Source: Bacteroidales bacterium (lineage in GTDB: Bacteria > Bacteroidota > Bacteroidia > Bacteroidales > Tenuifilaceae). Taken from it: a DNA stretch of 64,000 nt. Made by a program: the position numbers and the translations under genes. The notes under the pieces are model-generated. The model was not told the origin of the DNA and made no database searches. It saw only the letters and a list, made by a program, of their open reading frames with translations. Where the stretch lies: contig JABFRB010000020.1 in NCBI GenBank assembly GCA_013141385.1, positions 60,618 to 124,617 of the forward strand, read 5' to 3'. Positions 53,489 to 62,228 of this stretch are shown here, piece by piece. Every line of letters starts with the position of its first letter. The first letter of the stretch is position 1.

Positions 53489-56374
53489 ATGCCTCCTTTT
53501 CTAAAACTTGTTGCCGACGATTTATACAACGAATTTGGGAATGATATCTCCAAATTAAACCTTGTTTTCCCGAGTAAAAGAGCATCGCTTTTTTTCAATA
53601 AATACCTTTCGGAGAACTTGAAAGTCCCAATCTGGCAACCCTCTACAATTACCATATCTGAATTAATGTATAAGATATCGGGATTAAGGCAAACCGATCC
53701 GTTATCGTTAATTGTCAAACTATACAACATCTACCAAAAGCAATTACATACCGAGGAGACATTCGATAATTTCTATTTCTGGGGAGAGGTTATGCTTGTT
53801 GATTTCGATCAGGTAGATAAATATCGTGTTGATGCCTCTAAATTATTCACAAATATCCTTGATATTAAGGAGATTGATGAGCGTTTTGGGGGCTTCACAC
53901 CCGAGCAGATTGAGGTATTGAAAAGTTACTTAGGGGTGATGACCGATTCCAATAACTCCATTATCCGCGATAGATACCTATCGATATGGAAGGTTTTAGG
54001 CTCAATTTACAGAGAATTTCGCTCGGCAATAATATCAGAAGGGATTTGCTATGATGGTTTAGCATACAGCCTCGCAGCGGCTAAATTAGATGATAGTACT
54101 AATGCTCCCTTAGAGGGAACCTACGCTTTTATTGGATTCAATGCCCTTAACGAGTGCGAAAGGGCACTTTTTAAGCATCTAAAAAAGACCAATAACGCCC
54201 TATTTTACTGGGATTACGATGTATCATACATCCAATCCGATGTTCACGAAGCCGCTCTCTTTTTACGTGATAACCTGAATGAGTTCAGGAATAAGTTGGA
54301 CCCTGAGCATTTCAATAATTTCAACAAGAATTCAAAGATTTACCTTATTGCAACCCCATCGGGCGTTACACAGGCAAAGCTATTACCCCAAATAATTAGC
54401 AATTTGAAGGGTGAAACGTCTGTGCTTGGTATCAACACAGCAATTGTACTTCCCGAGGAACATCTTCTACTCCCTGTTCTATCTGCTTTACCCGAGGACA
54501 TTGGCGAGCTGAATATCACAATGGGTTACCCTTTAAAGGAGACAGCAGCGTATAACCTAGCGGAGTTTCTTATCAAATTACATATCAATTCAAGGACAGA
54601 TGATGATGGAAGAGTGCGTTTCTACCATCGTGATGTTCTTTCGGTTTTAAACCACCCATATCTGCAAATAATTGATTCAGAAAGATGTAATTCAATTATC
54701 AATAGGATAAAGGCAGAGAATATCATTTTCGTGGATGTCAAAGATTTAATGAGTTTTCCAGTAGCAGAGGCTTTGTTTGTTGGACAAACATCGGGGAATC
54801 AAATGGCTGCATACATGGTTGAGGTATGCAGGCTGGTGGCTGGGCATATCAAAAAAAGTATTGATGCAGAGAATTTTAATGCCCGAATCGAACTCGAATA
54901 CCTTTTCTCGCTTTTTACAAATCTTAACCGTTTGGTCGATGTCATTAACCAGAATAGCATAGATATTAGCTTAAAGATTTTCCGTCAGCTATTCCGAAAA
55001 GCATTTGCTCAGACCAGAGTCTCCTTTAGCGGCGAACCACTTTCGGGTATCCAAATAATGGGCTTTCTCGAAACCCGAACATTGGATTTTGAGAATGTAA
55101 TTATGCTTTCGGTAAACGATGATGTGCTACCCGGTAATCACCATCGACCGTCGTTTATAACCCCATCGCTTAGATTTGCTTACGGTTTGCCCGATTATAC
55201 CCATCAGAATGCCATTTATGGTTACTACTTCTACAGGCTTCTTCAACGCTCAAGGCAGGTTTACCTTGTGTATCGTAATCGTGCAGAGGGATTGATGTCG
55301 GGCGAGTTAAGCCGATTTGCCCTTCAGCTCCTTATGGAGAGCGGAAAGACGATTGAAAGGGTTGATGTTAAGTTCGATCTAGGCATCACCACACAAAACG
55401 AAATTCTTATTGAGAAAACCGAATCAGTCATTAAAAAATTGGATAGATATTTAAGCGATGACGAGGGCAAAAAATACTTTTCGCCTAGCGCTTTTACATC
55501 ATATCTCAGCTGCCCGCTTCGGTTCTACTACCGTTACATTGCCGATATCCGAGAAGCCGATGAAGTAGCCGAAGAGGTTGATCTCCCTGGATTTGGAAAG
55601 ATACTCCATGCGGCAATGGATTTAATCTATAAGAGTATTGGCAAGGATACAATTGAAAAAGCCGATTTAGAATTGATAGTTAATAACCCCCAAGGGCTTG
55701 ACCTGCTTATTGAGAAAGCATTTGCCAAGGAGTACCTCAAAACCGATAAGGAGGATATTAAAACGCTACTTACAGGTCGAAATCTTCTTATCCTTGAGCA
55801 GATTAAGTACTCAATTGTTAAGATGCTAAAAACGGATATCAAGCGAACCCCATTCAAAATTCTTAAGATGGAGGAGGAGGTAAGGGCAAATCTTCAGTTT
55901 AAGAGTAATGGAAAAGATTATCAACTCAGAATTGGCGGTATTGTTGATAGGCTTGATACGGATGGAAATACCGTAAAGGTTGTTGATTACAAAACTGGTA
56001 AATCCGACGGAAAAGGTGAATTTACTTCCGTAGATGATTTTTTTGATGCAAAGAAAAGCGATAAAACCAAGGAGGTGTTTCAGATATTCACATACTGCTA
56101 CGCGCTAAAGCAGCAGGAGGGTTATGCCGATATTAAGCCCGATCTTTGGTTTATTAGGAATGTATCGCCCAATTATGTGCCGGGTGTAATTTACAAGGAA
56201 TCTGTTAAGTCTAAAATCGAAGTAAAATCGTTTAACCAGTTTGAACCCTTCTTTGTAGATAAACTGAAAAATCTAGTTGCTGATATTTTCGATACTACCA
56301 AACCGTTTAGCCAAATTACCGACCTTGATGTTTGTAAGAAATGTCCGTATGGGGGGATTTGTGGGAGGAGTTAG
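53489..56374 (+). CDS. addB: AddB-like helicase-fold subunit with iron-sulfur PD-(D/E)XK nuclease
   Basis: 961 residues. The N-terminus LNLVFPSKRASLFFNKYL matches the inactivated helicase of AddB. No intact Walker A is seen. The C-terminal nuclease begins at FSPSAFTSYLSCPLRFYYRY and has GGIVDRLDTDG and VVDYKTGK as catalytic Asp and Asp-x-Lys positions. Four cysteines (one in SCPLRF, three in VCKKCPYGGICG) would bind a 4Fe-4S cluster, as in AddB. It should pair with the AddA-like protein at 47066 to process double-strand breaks. The gene ends directly in a 7-bp tract. Confidence 0.9.
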   Translation: MPPFLKLVADDLYNEFGNDISKLNLVFPSKRASLFFNKYLSENLKVPIWQPSTITISELMYKISGLRQTDPLSLIVKLYNIYQKQLHTEETFDNFYFWGEVMLVDFDQVDKYRVDASKLFTNILDIKEIDERFGGFTPEQIEVLKSYLGVMTDSNNSIIRDRYLSIWKVLGSIYREFRSAIISEGICYDGLAYSLAAAKLDDSTNAPLEGTYAFIGFNALNECERALFKHLKKTNNALFYWDYDVSYIQSDVHEAALFLRDNLNEFRNKLDPEHFNNFNKNSKIYLIATPSGVTQAKLLPQIISNLKGETSVLGINTAIVLPEEHLLLPVLSALPEDIGELNITMGYPLKETAAYNLAEFLIKLHINSRTDDDGRVRFYHRDVLSVLNHPYLQIIDSERCNSIINRIKAENIIFVDVKDLMSFPVAEALFVGQTSGNQMAAYMVEVCRLVAGHIKKSIDAENFNARIELEYLFSLFTNLNRLVDVINQNSIDISLKIFRQLFRKAFAQTRVSFSGEPLSGIQIMGFLETRTLDFENVIMLSVNDDVLPGNHHRPSFITPSLRFAYGLPDYTHQNAIYGYYFYRLLQRSRQVYLVYRNRAEGLMSGELSRFALQLLMESGKTIERVDVKFDLGITTQNEILIEKTESVIKKLDRYLSDDEGKKYFSPSAFTSYLSCPLRFYYRYIADIREADEVAEEVDLPGFGKILHAAMDLIYKSIGKDTIEKADLELIVNNPQGLDLLIEKAFAKEYLKTDKEDIKTLLTGRNLLILEQIKYSIVKMLKTDIKRTPFKILKMEEEVRANLQFKSNGKDYQLRIGGIVDRLDTDGNTVKVVDYKTGKSDGKGEFTSVDDFFDAKKSDKTKEVFQIFTYCYALKQQEGYADIKPDLWFIRNVSPNYVPGVIYKESVKSKIEVKSFNQFEPFFVDKLKNLVADIFDTTKPFSQITDLDVCKKCPYGGICGRS

Positions 56375-56460
56375 AAGACCGAAGATGGAAGTCCGAAGTC
56401 CGAAGTCCGAAGACGGAAGTTGGAAGTGGGAAGACCGAAGTTGGAGGTCGGAAGTTTAAA
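56374..56460 (+). repeat. Heptanucleotide tract, GAAGTCC type
   Basis: About twelve 7-bp units of GAAG followed by three variable bases (ACC, TCC, ACG, TTG, TGG). It begins at the addB stop codon. A tract of the opposite orientation (ACTTCGG, TCTTCCG) lies at 56945-57032. Confidence 0.85.
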
Positions 56461-56536
56461 GACAGAGATAAGGAGTTTAAAGTGGTAAAGGGTTAATTAA
56501 TGATAGAAATAGGTTATAATTAAATAAGCGATTGTT

Positions 56537-56888
56537 ATGGAATTCAAATTTGAAAAACTTGTTATTTGGCAAAAAGCAATGGAAATGGGTGAGAGTGTGA
56601 ATATCTTATCTCATAAGTTTCCTAAGAGTGAGGTGTATAACCTTTCCTCTCATCCGAAGAACTGTCGATTCAATAGCATTAAATATCTTAGAAGGTTCAA
56701 TTGGTCAATCTAACCCAGAATTCAAGAAATTTATTGGATATTCTATTCGTTCACTAGCCGAAGTTGTTACATGTTTGCATAAAACCAGAAGGCGAGAGTA
56801 TATTACCGAAGAAGAATTTACCTACCAGTACGAGTTTGCATTCAATCTAATGAACATGATGGTTGCCTTCAGGAATAAAATAAAATGA
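56537..56888 (+). pseudogene. Four-helix-bundle (S23-type) protein gene with a two-base deletion
   Basis: The frame from the ATG at 56537 gives MEFKFEKLVIWQKAMEMGES, a hallmark of the S23/four-helix-bundle family, then shifts near 56648-56656. The other frame continues IRRTVDSIALNILEGSIGQS, later EFKKFIGYSIRSLAEVVTCL, ending at 56888. A loss of two bases in TCTCAtccg would restore L-S-S-Q-I-R-R. The intact protein would have about 118 residues. It lies between two inverted 7-bp repeat tracts. Homologues are often inserted in rRNA genes or scattered; function unsettled. Confidence 0.75.
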
Positions 56889-56944
56889 ATTAGAATGATC
56901 TGAGTTTTATGTGATTTTTAACACGGAGGTGTTATGTTGTCTCC

Positions 56945-57032
56945 CGACTTCGGACTCCCATCTTCCGTCTCCAGACTTCGGACTTCGGACTCCCCACTTC
57001 CGTCTTCTGACTTCCATCTTCGGACTTCCAAC
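56945..57032 (-). repeat. Heptanucleotide tract, opposite orientation
   Basis: Units of ACTTCGG / ACTTCCA / TCTTCCG, each 7 bp with small slips, the inverse of the tract at 56374-56460. Together they could pair into a long imperfect hairpin with the four-helix-bundle gene in the loop. Confidence 0.8.
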
Positions 57033-57055
57033 TAATTGAATTTTCCCCAAAAACC

Positions 57056-57086
57056 TTTGCAAAACCAACACTTCGTACTATATTTG
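57056..57086 (+). promoter_or_regulatory. Bacteroidota-type promoter of the channel gene
   Basis: TTTG at 57056-57059, a spacer of 19 bases and TATATTTG at 57079-57086 give an exact match to the TTTG-N19-TAnnTTTG consensus. The start codon follows at 57103. Confidence 0.7.
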
Positions 57087-57102
57087 AAAAAACCTACATC
57101 GA

Positions 57103-58848
57103 ATGGCACACAGTTTCGATACTTTTAAGGTTGAGCTAATTGATCGAGTATACTTACGAAACGATGGCTTTACAACCCCTAGAACAGCTAGAATTCAACT
57201 CTTTGATGCAAGAGGAAAGGTGATTATTGAATACGCATTGGCTGCGCCCATTATCCCCGAAATATATGAATCAATTGGACGTGGAGAAACGGTAAACCTT
57301 GATGAATGCTACCTCCATGGATTCTCATTAACAGCTTGTAGACGATTCCTAATTCTAGATAAAAATACAGTTGTTAAAATAAACGGTTTTTCGGCTCGTA
57401 ATGCGGTCTTTGAAACAGCCTTCAATATTGATCTATCTTATGGTGAATTTGATACTGATACGTTTACCGTTGATGGCTCAATATTCATCGGGAAGGAATT
57501 GACCTTTCACTCATCTACTTTCAATACAAACGGCATTAATTTCGCCAACTGCTTTATTAAGGTCGATAAGTTCGACATGGTAATGGCCAGGTTCAATGAT
57601 GGCGAAATCAACTTTAAGAACACTATTTTCGATAAGGGTTCAGTTGATTTTCAGGATGTTGATTTTGGTTCAGGGGATGTCAACTTTACCAATACCGAAT
57701 TTGGCGAAGGCGATGTATCCTTCGTCAATACTCGCTTTAACGACGGAGATGTTAGCTTTAAAGTAGCCCGTTTTGGTCACGGGAAAGTCGATTTCCATTA
57801 TGCAAAATTTGGGAAAGGCAATATTTCGTTCGAACGTGCCGAGTTTGGTACTGGTCGTATAGATTTCAGAACAGTTGAATTCGGCAAGGGTAAAACATCT
57901 TTCAATCGATGCGTATTTGGCGATGGTGAGGTAAACTTTGAGGGTGCCGAGGCGCATTATGGCAAGGTGTCGTTTAGAAAATCAATATTTGGGAATGGAG
58001 TCGTTTCATTCGAACTATATCACGGGAAAGGCTCTGAACTTGTGTTCGAAAAAGTCGCCTTCCCTGCCGATATCAGCTTTGCTGGATTAGTTGCTGAATC
58101 GCTAATACTTGATGCTTGCCAGTTTAACTCAACCCTTAACCTTCACGTTGAGGAGTGCGAAACGCTTAACATGACCGGAAGCGTTATTCGTGATATTGCG
58201 GATTATTATACACACGGCCCTTTGCCAAAGGTAAAAACGTTAAACCTTGCAGGGGTTCGCTTACTAGGCCAGTTCTACTGCGATTGGGAAACCAATTACA
58301 TCGACAGGTTGATTTACGATCAAGAAGAAACTACCGTTGCTGAAAAAGCTGAACAGTTCCGGATTCTTAAGGAGAATTTTGGCAACCTTGGCAAGTACAC
58401 CGATGAGGATAAAGCCTACGTTGAATTCAAACGTTGTGATCAAAAAGCAATCCTTCAAAGTGAACTTAAGGGAAATTTCTTTAAAAGGATAACAGCCTAC
58501 ATCAAATATTACTTTGAATTGGTTATTTTCGATTGGGTTGGTCTTTACGCAACGGCTCCATCGAGGGTAATTTTTAGCATGATTGTGATTTATGCAATAT
58601 TTAGCCTGTTGTACACAGGTGTAGCTCTTTCTGGGTTAGGTGCTATTATTCCCGGAACTGCCGATGGTGAAAAGTTAGGGCTTGTAGTAAAAGGATTCTA
58701 TTTCAGCGTAATTACTTTTTTTACTATTGGATATGGTGATTTTGCTCCTTCGGGAATTGCACGCTTGGTATCTGGTTTCGAAGGATTTTGTGGCGTTTTT
58801 ATGATGTCATATTTTACAGTTGCTTTTGTAAGGAAAATATTGAGATAA
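57103..58848 (+). CDS. Two-helix K+ channel fused to a 12-residue repeat domain
   Basis: 581 residues. Residues ~116-307 consist of about sixteen 12-residue repeats, clearest from 164 on, with pattern F-G/N-x-G-x-V/I-x-F-x-x-x-x (FGHGKVDFHYAK, FGKGNISFERAE, FGTGRIDFRTVE). They suggest a beta-helix like that of pentapeptide proteins but with a 12-residue period. The C-terminus has two membrane helices (FSMIVIYAIFSLLYTGVALS and VFMMSYFTVAF) around a K+ selectivity filter TIGYGD at 541-546. The repeat domain probably gates or anchors the channel. The promoter at 57056 is a good match. Confidence 0.85.
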   Translation: MAHSFDTFKVELIDRVYLRNDGFTTPRTARIQLFDARGKVIIEYALAAPIIPEIYESIGRGETVNLDECYLHGFSLTACRRFLILDKNTVVKINGFSARNAVFETAFNIDLSYGEFDTDTFTVDGSIFIGKELTFHSSTFNTNGINFANCFIKVDKFDMVMARFNDGEINFKNTIFDKGSVDFQDVDFGSGDVNFTNTEFGEGDVSFVNTRFNDGDVSFKVARFGHGKVDFHYAKFGKGNISFERAEFGTGRIDFRTVEFGKGKTSFNRCVFGDGEVNFEGAEAHYGKVSFRKSIFGNGVVSFELYHGKGSELVFEKVAFPADISFAGLVAESLILDACQFNSTLNLHVEECETLNMTGSVIRDIADYYTHGPLPKVKTLNLAGVRLLGQFYCDWETNYIDRLIYDQEETTVAEKAEQFRILKENFGNLGKYTDEDKAYVEFKRCDQKAILQSELKGNFFKRITAYIKYYFELVIFDWVGLYATAPSRVIFSMIVIYAIFSLLYTGVALSGLGAIIPGTADGEKLGLVVKGFYFSVITFFTIGYGDFAPSGIARLVSGFEGFCGVFMMSYFTVAFVRKILR

Positions 58849-58864
58849 ATGCTTGAATTTTCTA

Positions 58865-59089
58865 TTATAACGTCAGTTCGATGTAATAAACAATGTATTA
58901 ATCTGTGTGTCAGCCAAATTGTTTTATTTGAAACAATGGAGTGCTGGAATAATGGAAAAATGGAAGAAAGAAGCAAAAATCTGTTCTCCATTATTCCATC
59001 ATTCCAATCTTCCATCATCGTACTTAATAATTATATATCTCTGCAAATGAATACATTATTACATTTCTTATATCGAGTTCACATTAAAT
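58865..59089. mobile_element. MITE-like element, second copy
   Basis: Left end TTATAACGTCAGTTCGATG matches the element at 30848. The right end ATCGAGTTCACATTAAATT near 59071-59089 is an imperfect inverse, with about 15 of 20 positions alike. Inside is a hairpin of 7-bp-like units (GGAATAATGGAAAAATGG, later CCATTATTCCATCATTCC). It lies between the channel and the hydrolase genes. Confidence 0.55.
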
Positions 59090-59107
59090 TATTAAAAATT
59101 ACACTTT

Positions 59108-60190
59108 ATGATTAAAAAACTTATTTTATCGGGAATAATACTATTTATTCTCTTATCAATTCAACAGGTAGATGCTTGTTCTACATTTTGCTTAAAAGAC
59201 AGTAAAAGCATAGTATTCGGTCGAAGTTACGATTGGAACATCGGCTATGGGTACATGATGACAAACCTCAGAAACGTTAAGAAAACAAGATTTCTCCCAT
59301 ACGATGAAAAGCTAACTACTTGGACATCAAAATATGGTAGCGTAACATTTAACCAATATGGAAAAGAATACCCAATTGGGGGTATGAACGAAATGGGATT
59401 AGTTATTGATGTAATGACATTAAAAGATACCTATTATCCTAATCCTGATGAAAGATCGGCTATAGATGAGCTAGGCTGGGTTCAATATCAATTAGATAAT
59501 TCAGCCTCAATACAAGATGTAATTGAAAGTAATATAACAATCAGAATTTCCAACAAGACATTCGTAAAACTCCATTTTCTTGTTAGCGATGCTTCAGGTA
59601 GAACACTGGCGGTTGAATTCCTGAATGGTGTTGCGACGTTCCACTACGATGAGAATTTACCATATAAATGCTTAACAAATAGCACTTATGATAACTCATT
59701 GACCTATCTTTCTAATCACATCGGTTTTGGAGGCGAAACACCTGTTGATTACCAGAACCATATATCTGCAAACTCACTTGAACGATTTGCTATTTGTGCC
59801 GACATGCTAAATAAATACAAAGAGGACATAAATACATCAATAATAGATTACTCTTTTGATATTTTAAATAATGTAAAAGACGAGGTTAGATCACAGTTTC
59901 AGATAGTTTATGATCTAAAAAATAAGGAAATCCATTTTCGTTCGCTTCAATCAAGCAATATAAAAACGGTGAACCTTAGCAGCTTTGATTTCGACTGCAC
60001 TTCCAAACCCATGATGATTGATGTTAACACCACATTTGATGGGAATATTTTCAATAAATTTAGCCAGTACGACTCCACAGCAAATAGAGAGCTGATAATA
60101 AAGGCCTATCGTGAAACAGGAATAAAATTACCCGAAAACATAATTCTAAAAATAGCCAGATGGCCAGAGAATATTACTTGTTCTCAATAG
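59108..60190 (+). CDS. Secreted Ntn linear amide hydrolase (choloylglycine-hydrolase-like)
   Basis: 360 residues. A signal peptide ends exactly before C24 (SIQQVDA then CSTFC), which makes Cys 24 the N-terminal nucleophile after processing. Next comes VFGRSYDWN with the expected Arg and Asp, and GGMNEMGLVIDVMTL. This matches the linear-amide C-N hydrolase group, which includes bile salt and penicillin V acylases. In Bacteroidota such enzymes may cut acyl-homoserine-type or acyl amides. The substrate cannot be read from sequence. Confidence 0.85.
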   Translation: MIKKLILSGIILFILLSIQQVDACSTFCLKDSKSIVFGRSYDWNIGYGYMMTNLRNVKKTRFLPYDEKLTTWTSKYGSVTFNQYGKEYPIGGMNEMGLVIDVMTLKDTYYPNPDERSAIDELGWVQYQLDNSASIQDVIESNITIRISNKTFVKLHFLVSDASGRTLAVEFLNGVATFHYDENLPYKCLTNSTYDNSLTYLSNHIGFGGETPVDYQNHISANSLERFAICADMLNKYKEDINTSIIDYSFDILNNVKDEVRSQFQIVYDLKNKEIHFRSLQSSNIKTVNLSSFDFDCTSKPMMIDVNTTFDGNIFNKFSQYDSTANRELIIKAYRETGIKLPENIILKIARWPENITCSQ

Positions 60191-60220
60191 AATTTTGAAA
60201 GTTGAATTACTTTGCTTTTT

Positions 60221-60257
60221 GAAAGGAAAATAGATGACAACCATCTATTTTCCTTTC
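60221..60257 (+). terminator. Perfect 16-bp hairpin after the Ntn hydrolase gene
   Basis: GAAAGGAAAATAGATG / CATCTATTTTCCTTTC with a 5-base loop, 31 bp past the stop. The lower stem gives a T/C-rich end instead of a pure T-run, so it is a likely but not ideal terminator. Confidence 0.7.
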
Positions 60258-60405
60258 TGCATTCTATATAGTTCATACCAATTTTGGGTGTAAGTATTTT
60301 TGTTATTATTATTGAAAATAGTGTGTAAACCCCTATTTTTTATAGGCAGTTAAATGATGACGCAACATTTATCTTATTTTTTCATCTATTATAAAAAAAT
60401 AAGAT

Positions 60406-61110
60406 ATGAAATCTAGAATAGTATTAACTCAAATTCTTCTTTTAGCAACTTTTATTTCTTGTAATAAAGAAAAACAAGAGCGAAAAGTGACATGTACAAA
60501 TCTTTATGATTATGCCTATTCGGAAAACTGCCCAATTGGCTCACTATGCACAACCAGTATATGTAATGAATATCAAGCAATTTGGAAGGAACTTTTTTTA
60601 GAAAAAAATAATTTAAGTGAAAGTTACTTCAATGACCATATCATTCTTTGCCAATCTGATACAATTACTTGGATGGATGGTATTTCATTTAGTATTTGCT
60701 ATAAAGTAAAAATAGGTTGGGCTATTGCATGGAATTGCGATCAATTTATTATTAAAATTAAAAATGGAAATAGTCTCTATCCTTCGATTAATATACCGAG
60801 AGACGAATATCTATCAAAAGAAAATATTCGAATTGCAATTGATAATCATGCTTTTTCTTCAAACATGACAGCCATTTCTAATGATGAAGTATTGAAATTC
60901 ACCAACAGTGAAATTGCATTAGACAAAATGATAAAAGATGCAAATGTCAGTACTTTATGTACCCGTTCGGTTTTCATTAATGATTTGGGACATATCAGCA
61001 TAGAAGCTAATGCGGAATATGTTAATGAAGTTAACTTATGTATTGTTGGAACTATTGACTTAATAAATGGGAACACTCACTTTTATGATACCATGTGTAG
61101 AATATATTAA
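60406..61110 (+). CDS. Putative lipoprotein, 234 aa
   Basis: Not recognised. Signal and lipobox at the start (MKSRIVLTQILLLATFISC) followed by a charged mature N-terminus (NKEKQERKV). It has many cysteines (TCTNLYDYAYSENCPIGSLC, TSICNEY), which suggests disulfides outside the cytoplasm. It is AT-rich like its neighbours. It stands alone with a MITE-like element directly behind it. Confidence 0.6.
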   Translation: MKSRIVLTQILLLATFISCNKEKQERKVTCTNLYDYAYSENCPIGSLCTTSICNEYQAIWKELFLEKNNLSESYFNDHIILCQSDTITWMDGISFSICYKVKIGWAIAWNCDQFIIKIKNGNSLYPSINIPRDEYLSKENIRIAIDNHAFSSNMTAISNDEVLKFTNSEIALDKMIKDANVSTLCTRSVFINDLGHISIEANAEYVNEVNLCIVGTIDLINGNTHFYDTMCRIY

Positions 61111-61135
61111 CTACCTCTTTCCCCGGCAATTCTAA

Positions 61136-61317
61136 TTCTACTTTGACAGATTAGAAAAACACACGAAAAATCAACCTAATTTGCTCCTATCCCTAAAGGG
61201 TGTAGGTTGATTTTTCTGCTTTCTCCCTTTAGGGTAAGGGGTAAAAAAGTAGAACCGAAGTGAAACGAGTTCGACGAATTCAAAAATCAAGTATAAACGT
61301 AATCTGTCAAAGTAGAA
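61136..61317. mobile_element. MITE with 18-bp perfect inverted ends and CTAA target duplication
   Basis: TTCTACTTTGACAGATTA at 61136-61153 and its exact inverse at 61300-61317 enclose 182 bp. CTAA precedes the left end (61132-61135) and follows the right end (61318-61321), as expected for a 4-bp target-site duplication. Inside, AAAAATCAACCT / AGGTTGATTTTT forms a second hairpin with a nested CCCTAAAGGG-type stem. It encodes nothing. The transposase that would move it is not in the window. Confidence 0.8.
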
Positions 61318-61478
61318 CTAAGTAAATAAAACAAAAATCATAGTATTCGGCTTATTCTAAGTTGAATATGGGTTTATATAATAAATCTATAAAAAATAAA
61401 TTCATCTTAAACTCCAAATTATTTAAAAACTATTATTGAGAAAAATTATATTTGAAATAAATCATTAATTTAGAAAAT

Positions 61479-61973
61479 ATGAAAGAAAGTAAACTCTCAA
61501 AATCAATTACTGGTAAAGCATTTACTGTATTTTTATTATTGCTAGTTTTATTTTTTAGCAGTTGTGATCCGCAAGATGGAAGCGGTCGTAAAAATATGGT
61601 TTCTGGGAAATGGCATATCCCGCAATTTGGAGCCCCAATGAATAGTTTAAACCTATACCTTCGTGAGGAGAAAGGAACAGGTAAGGTTACGGGTCGAAAC
61701 GCAAATGGTAATTTTACTGTTAAAGGAAAAATGAGTGGGTATTCTTTCATTGGATCTTGGGAGGATTCAAACTTAATGCCTCCGAACAACAAAGGAACTT
61801 TTTTTATGGATTTTAATAACGATTGTTCATTATTTAAAGGAAAAATACAATTTAGAAAAGCCACAGGACTTGCTGATGATGAGTTTGAAGGCAAAAGCGT
61901 TCCCCTATCTATGGGCGAAGCAATGAGAAATGGCGTTATTACAAATGAAGATTTAAAGCAAAATAAAAAATAG
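61479..61973 (+). CDS. Putative lipoprotein, 164 aa
   Basis: N-terminal basic region, then a hydrophobic stretch and a lipobox FFSSC near residue 29. The mature part (VSGKWHIPQFGAPMNSLNLY, FIGSWEDSNLMPP) looks like a small beta-barrel, perhaps a lipocalin-like protein. No known family is recognised. It is followed by a good terminator at 62096-62145. Confidence 0.6.
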   Translation: MKESKLSKSITGKAFTVFLLLLVLFFSSCDPQDGSGRKNMVSGKWHIPQFGAPMNSLNLYLREEKGTGKVTGRNANGNFTVKGKMSGYSFIGSWEDSNLMPPNNKGTFFMDFNNDCSLFKGKIQFRKATGLADDEFEGKSVPLSMGEAMRNGVITNEDLKQNKK

Positions 61974-62095
61974 AAAGGGTTTTAAAAATACGAATCATTT
62001 ACGAAAAAGGAATTTGTTTGGGTTTTCAAAAACAAATCAAATCGTTATTTTTCTTTCCGTTGAGTCAAGGCTTTAAGCAAAAAAAACAAAAACGT

Positions 62096-62145
62096 ATAGT
62101 TGGATTTAGGTTTGTGAATTGTACCTTCATCCAACTATTTTTATT
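62096..62145 (+). terminator. Rho-independent terminator after the lipoprotein gene
   Basis: Stem ATAGTTGGAT / ATCCAACTAT, perfect over 10 bp, with a 23-base loop and then TTTTTATT. It lies about 120 bp past the stop at 61973. Confidence 0.75.
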
Positions 62146-62228
62146 AGGCTTCGCCTATAATCATTGTTTGATAAGGCAAAAAGGGTTGGTTTCATGATTT
62201 AGGAGCATCAAAACACCGCCCTCCCAGC

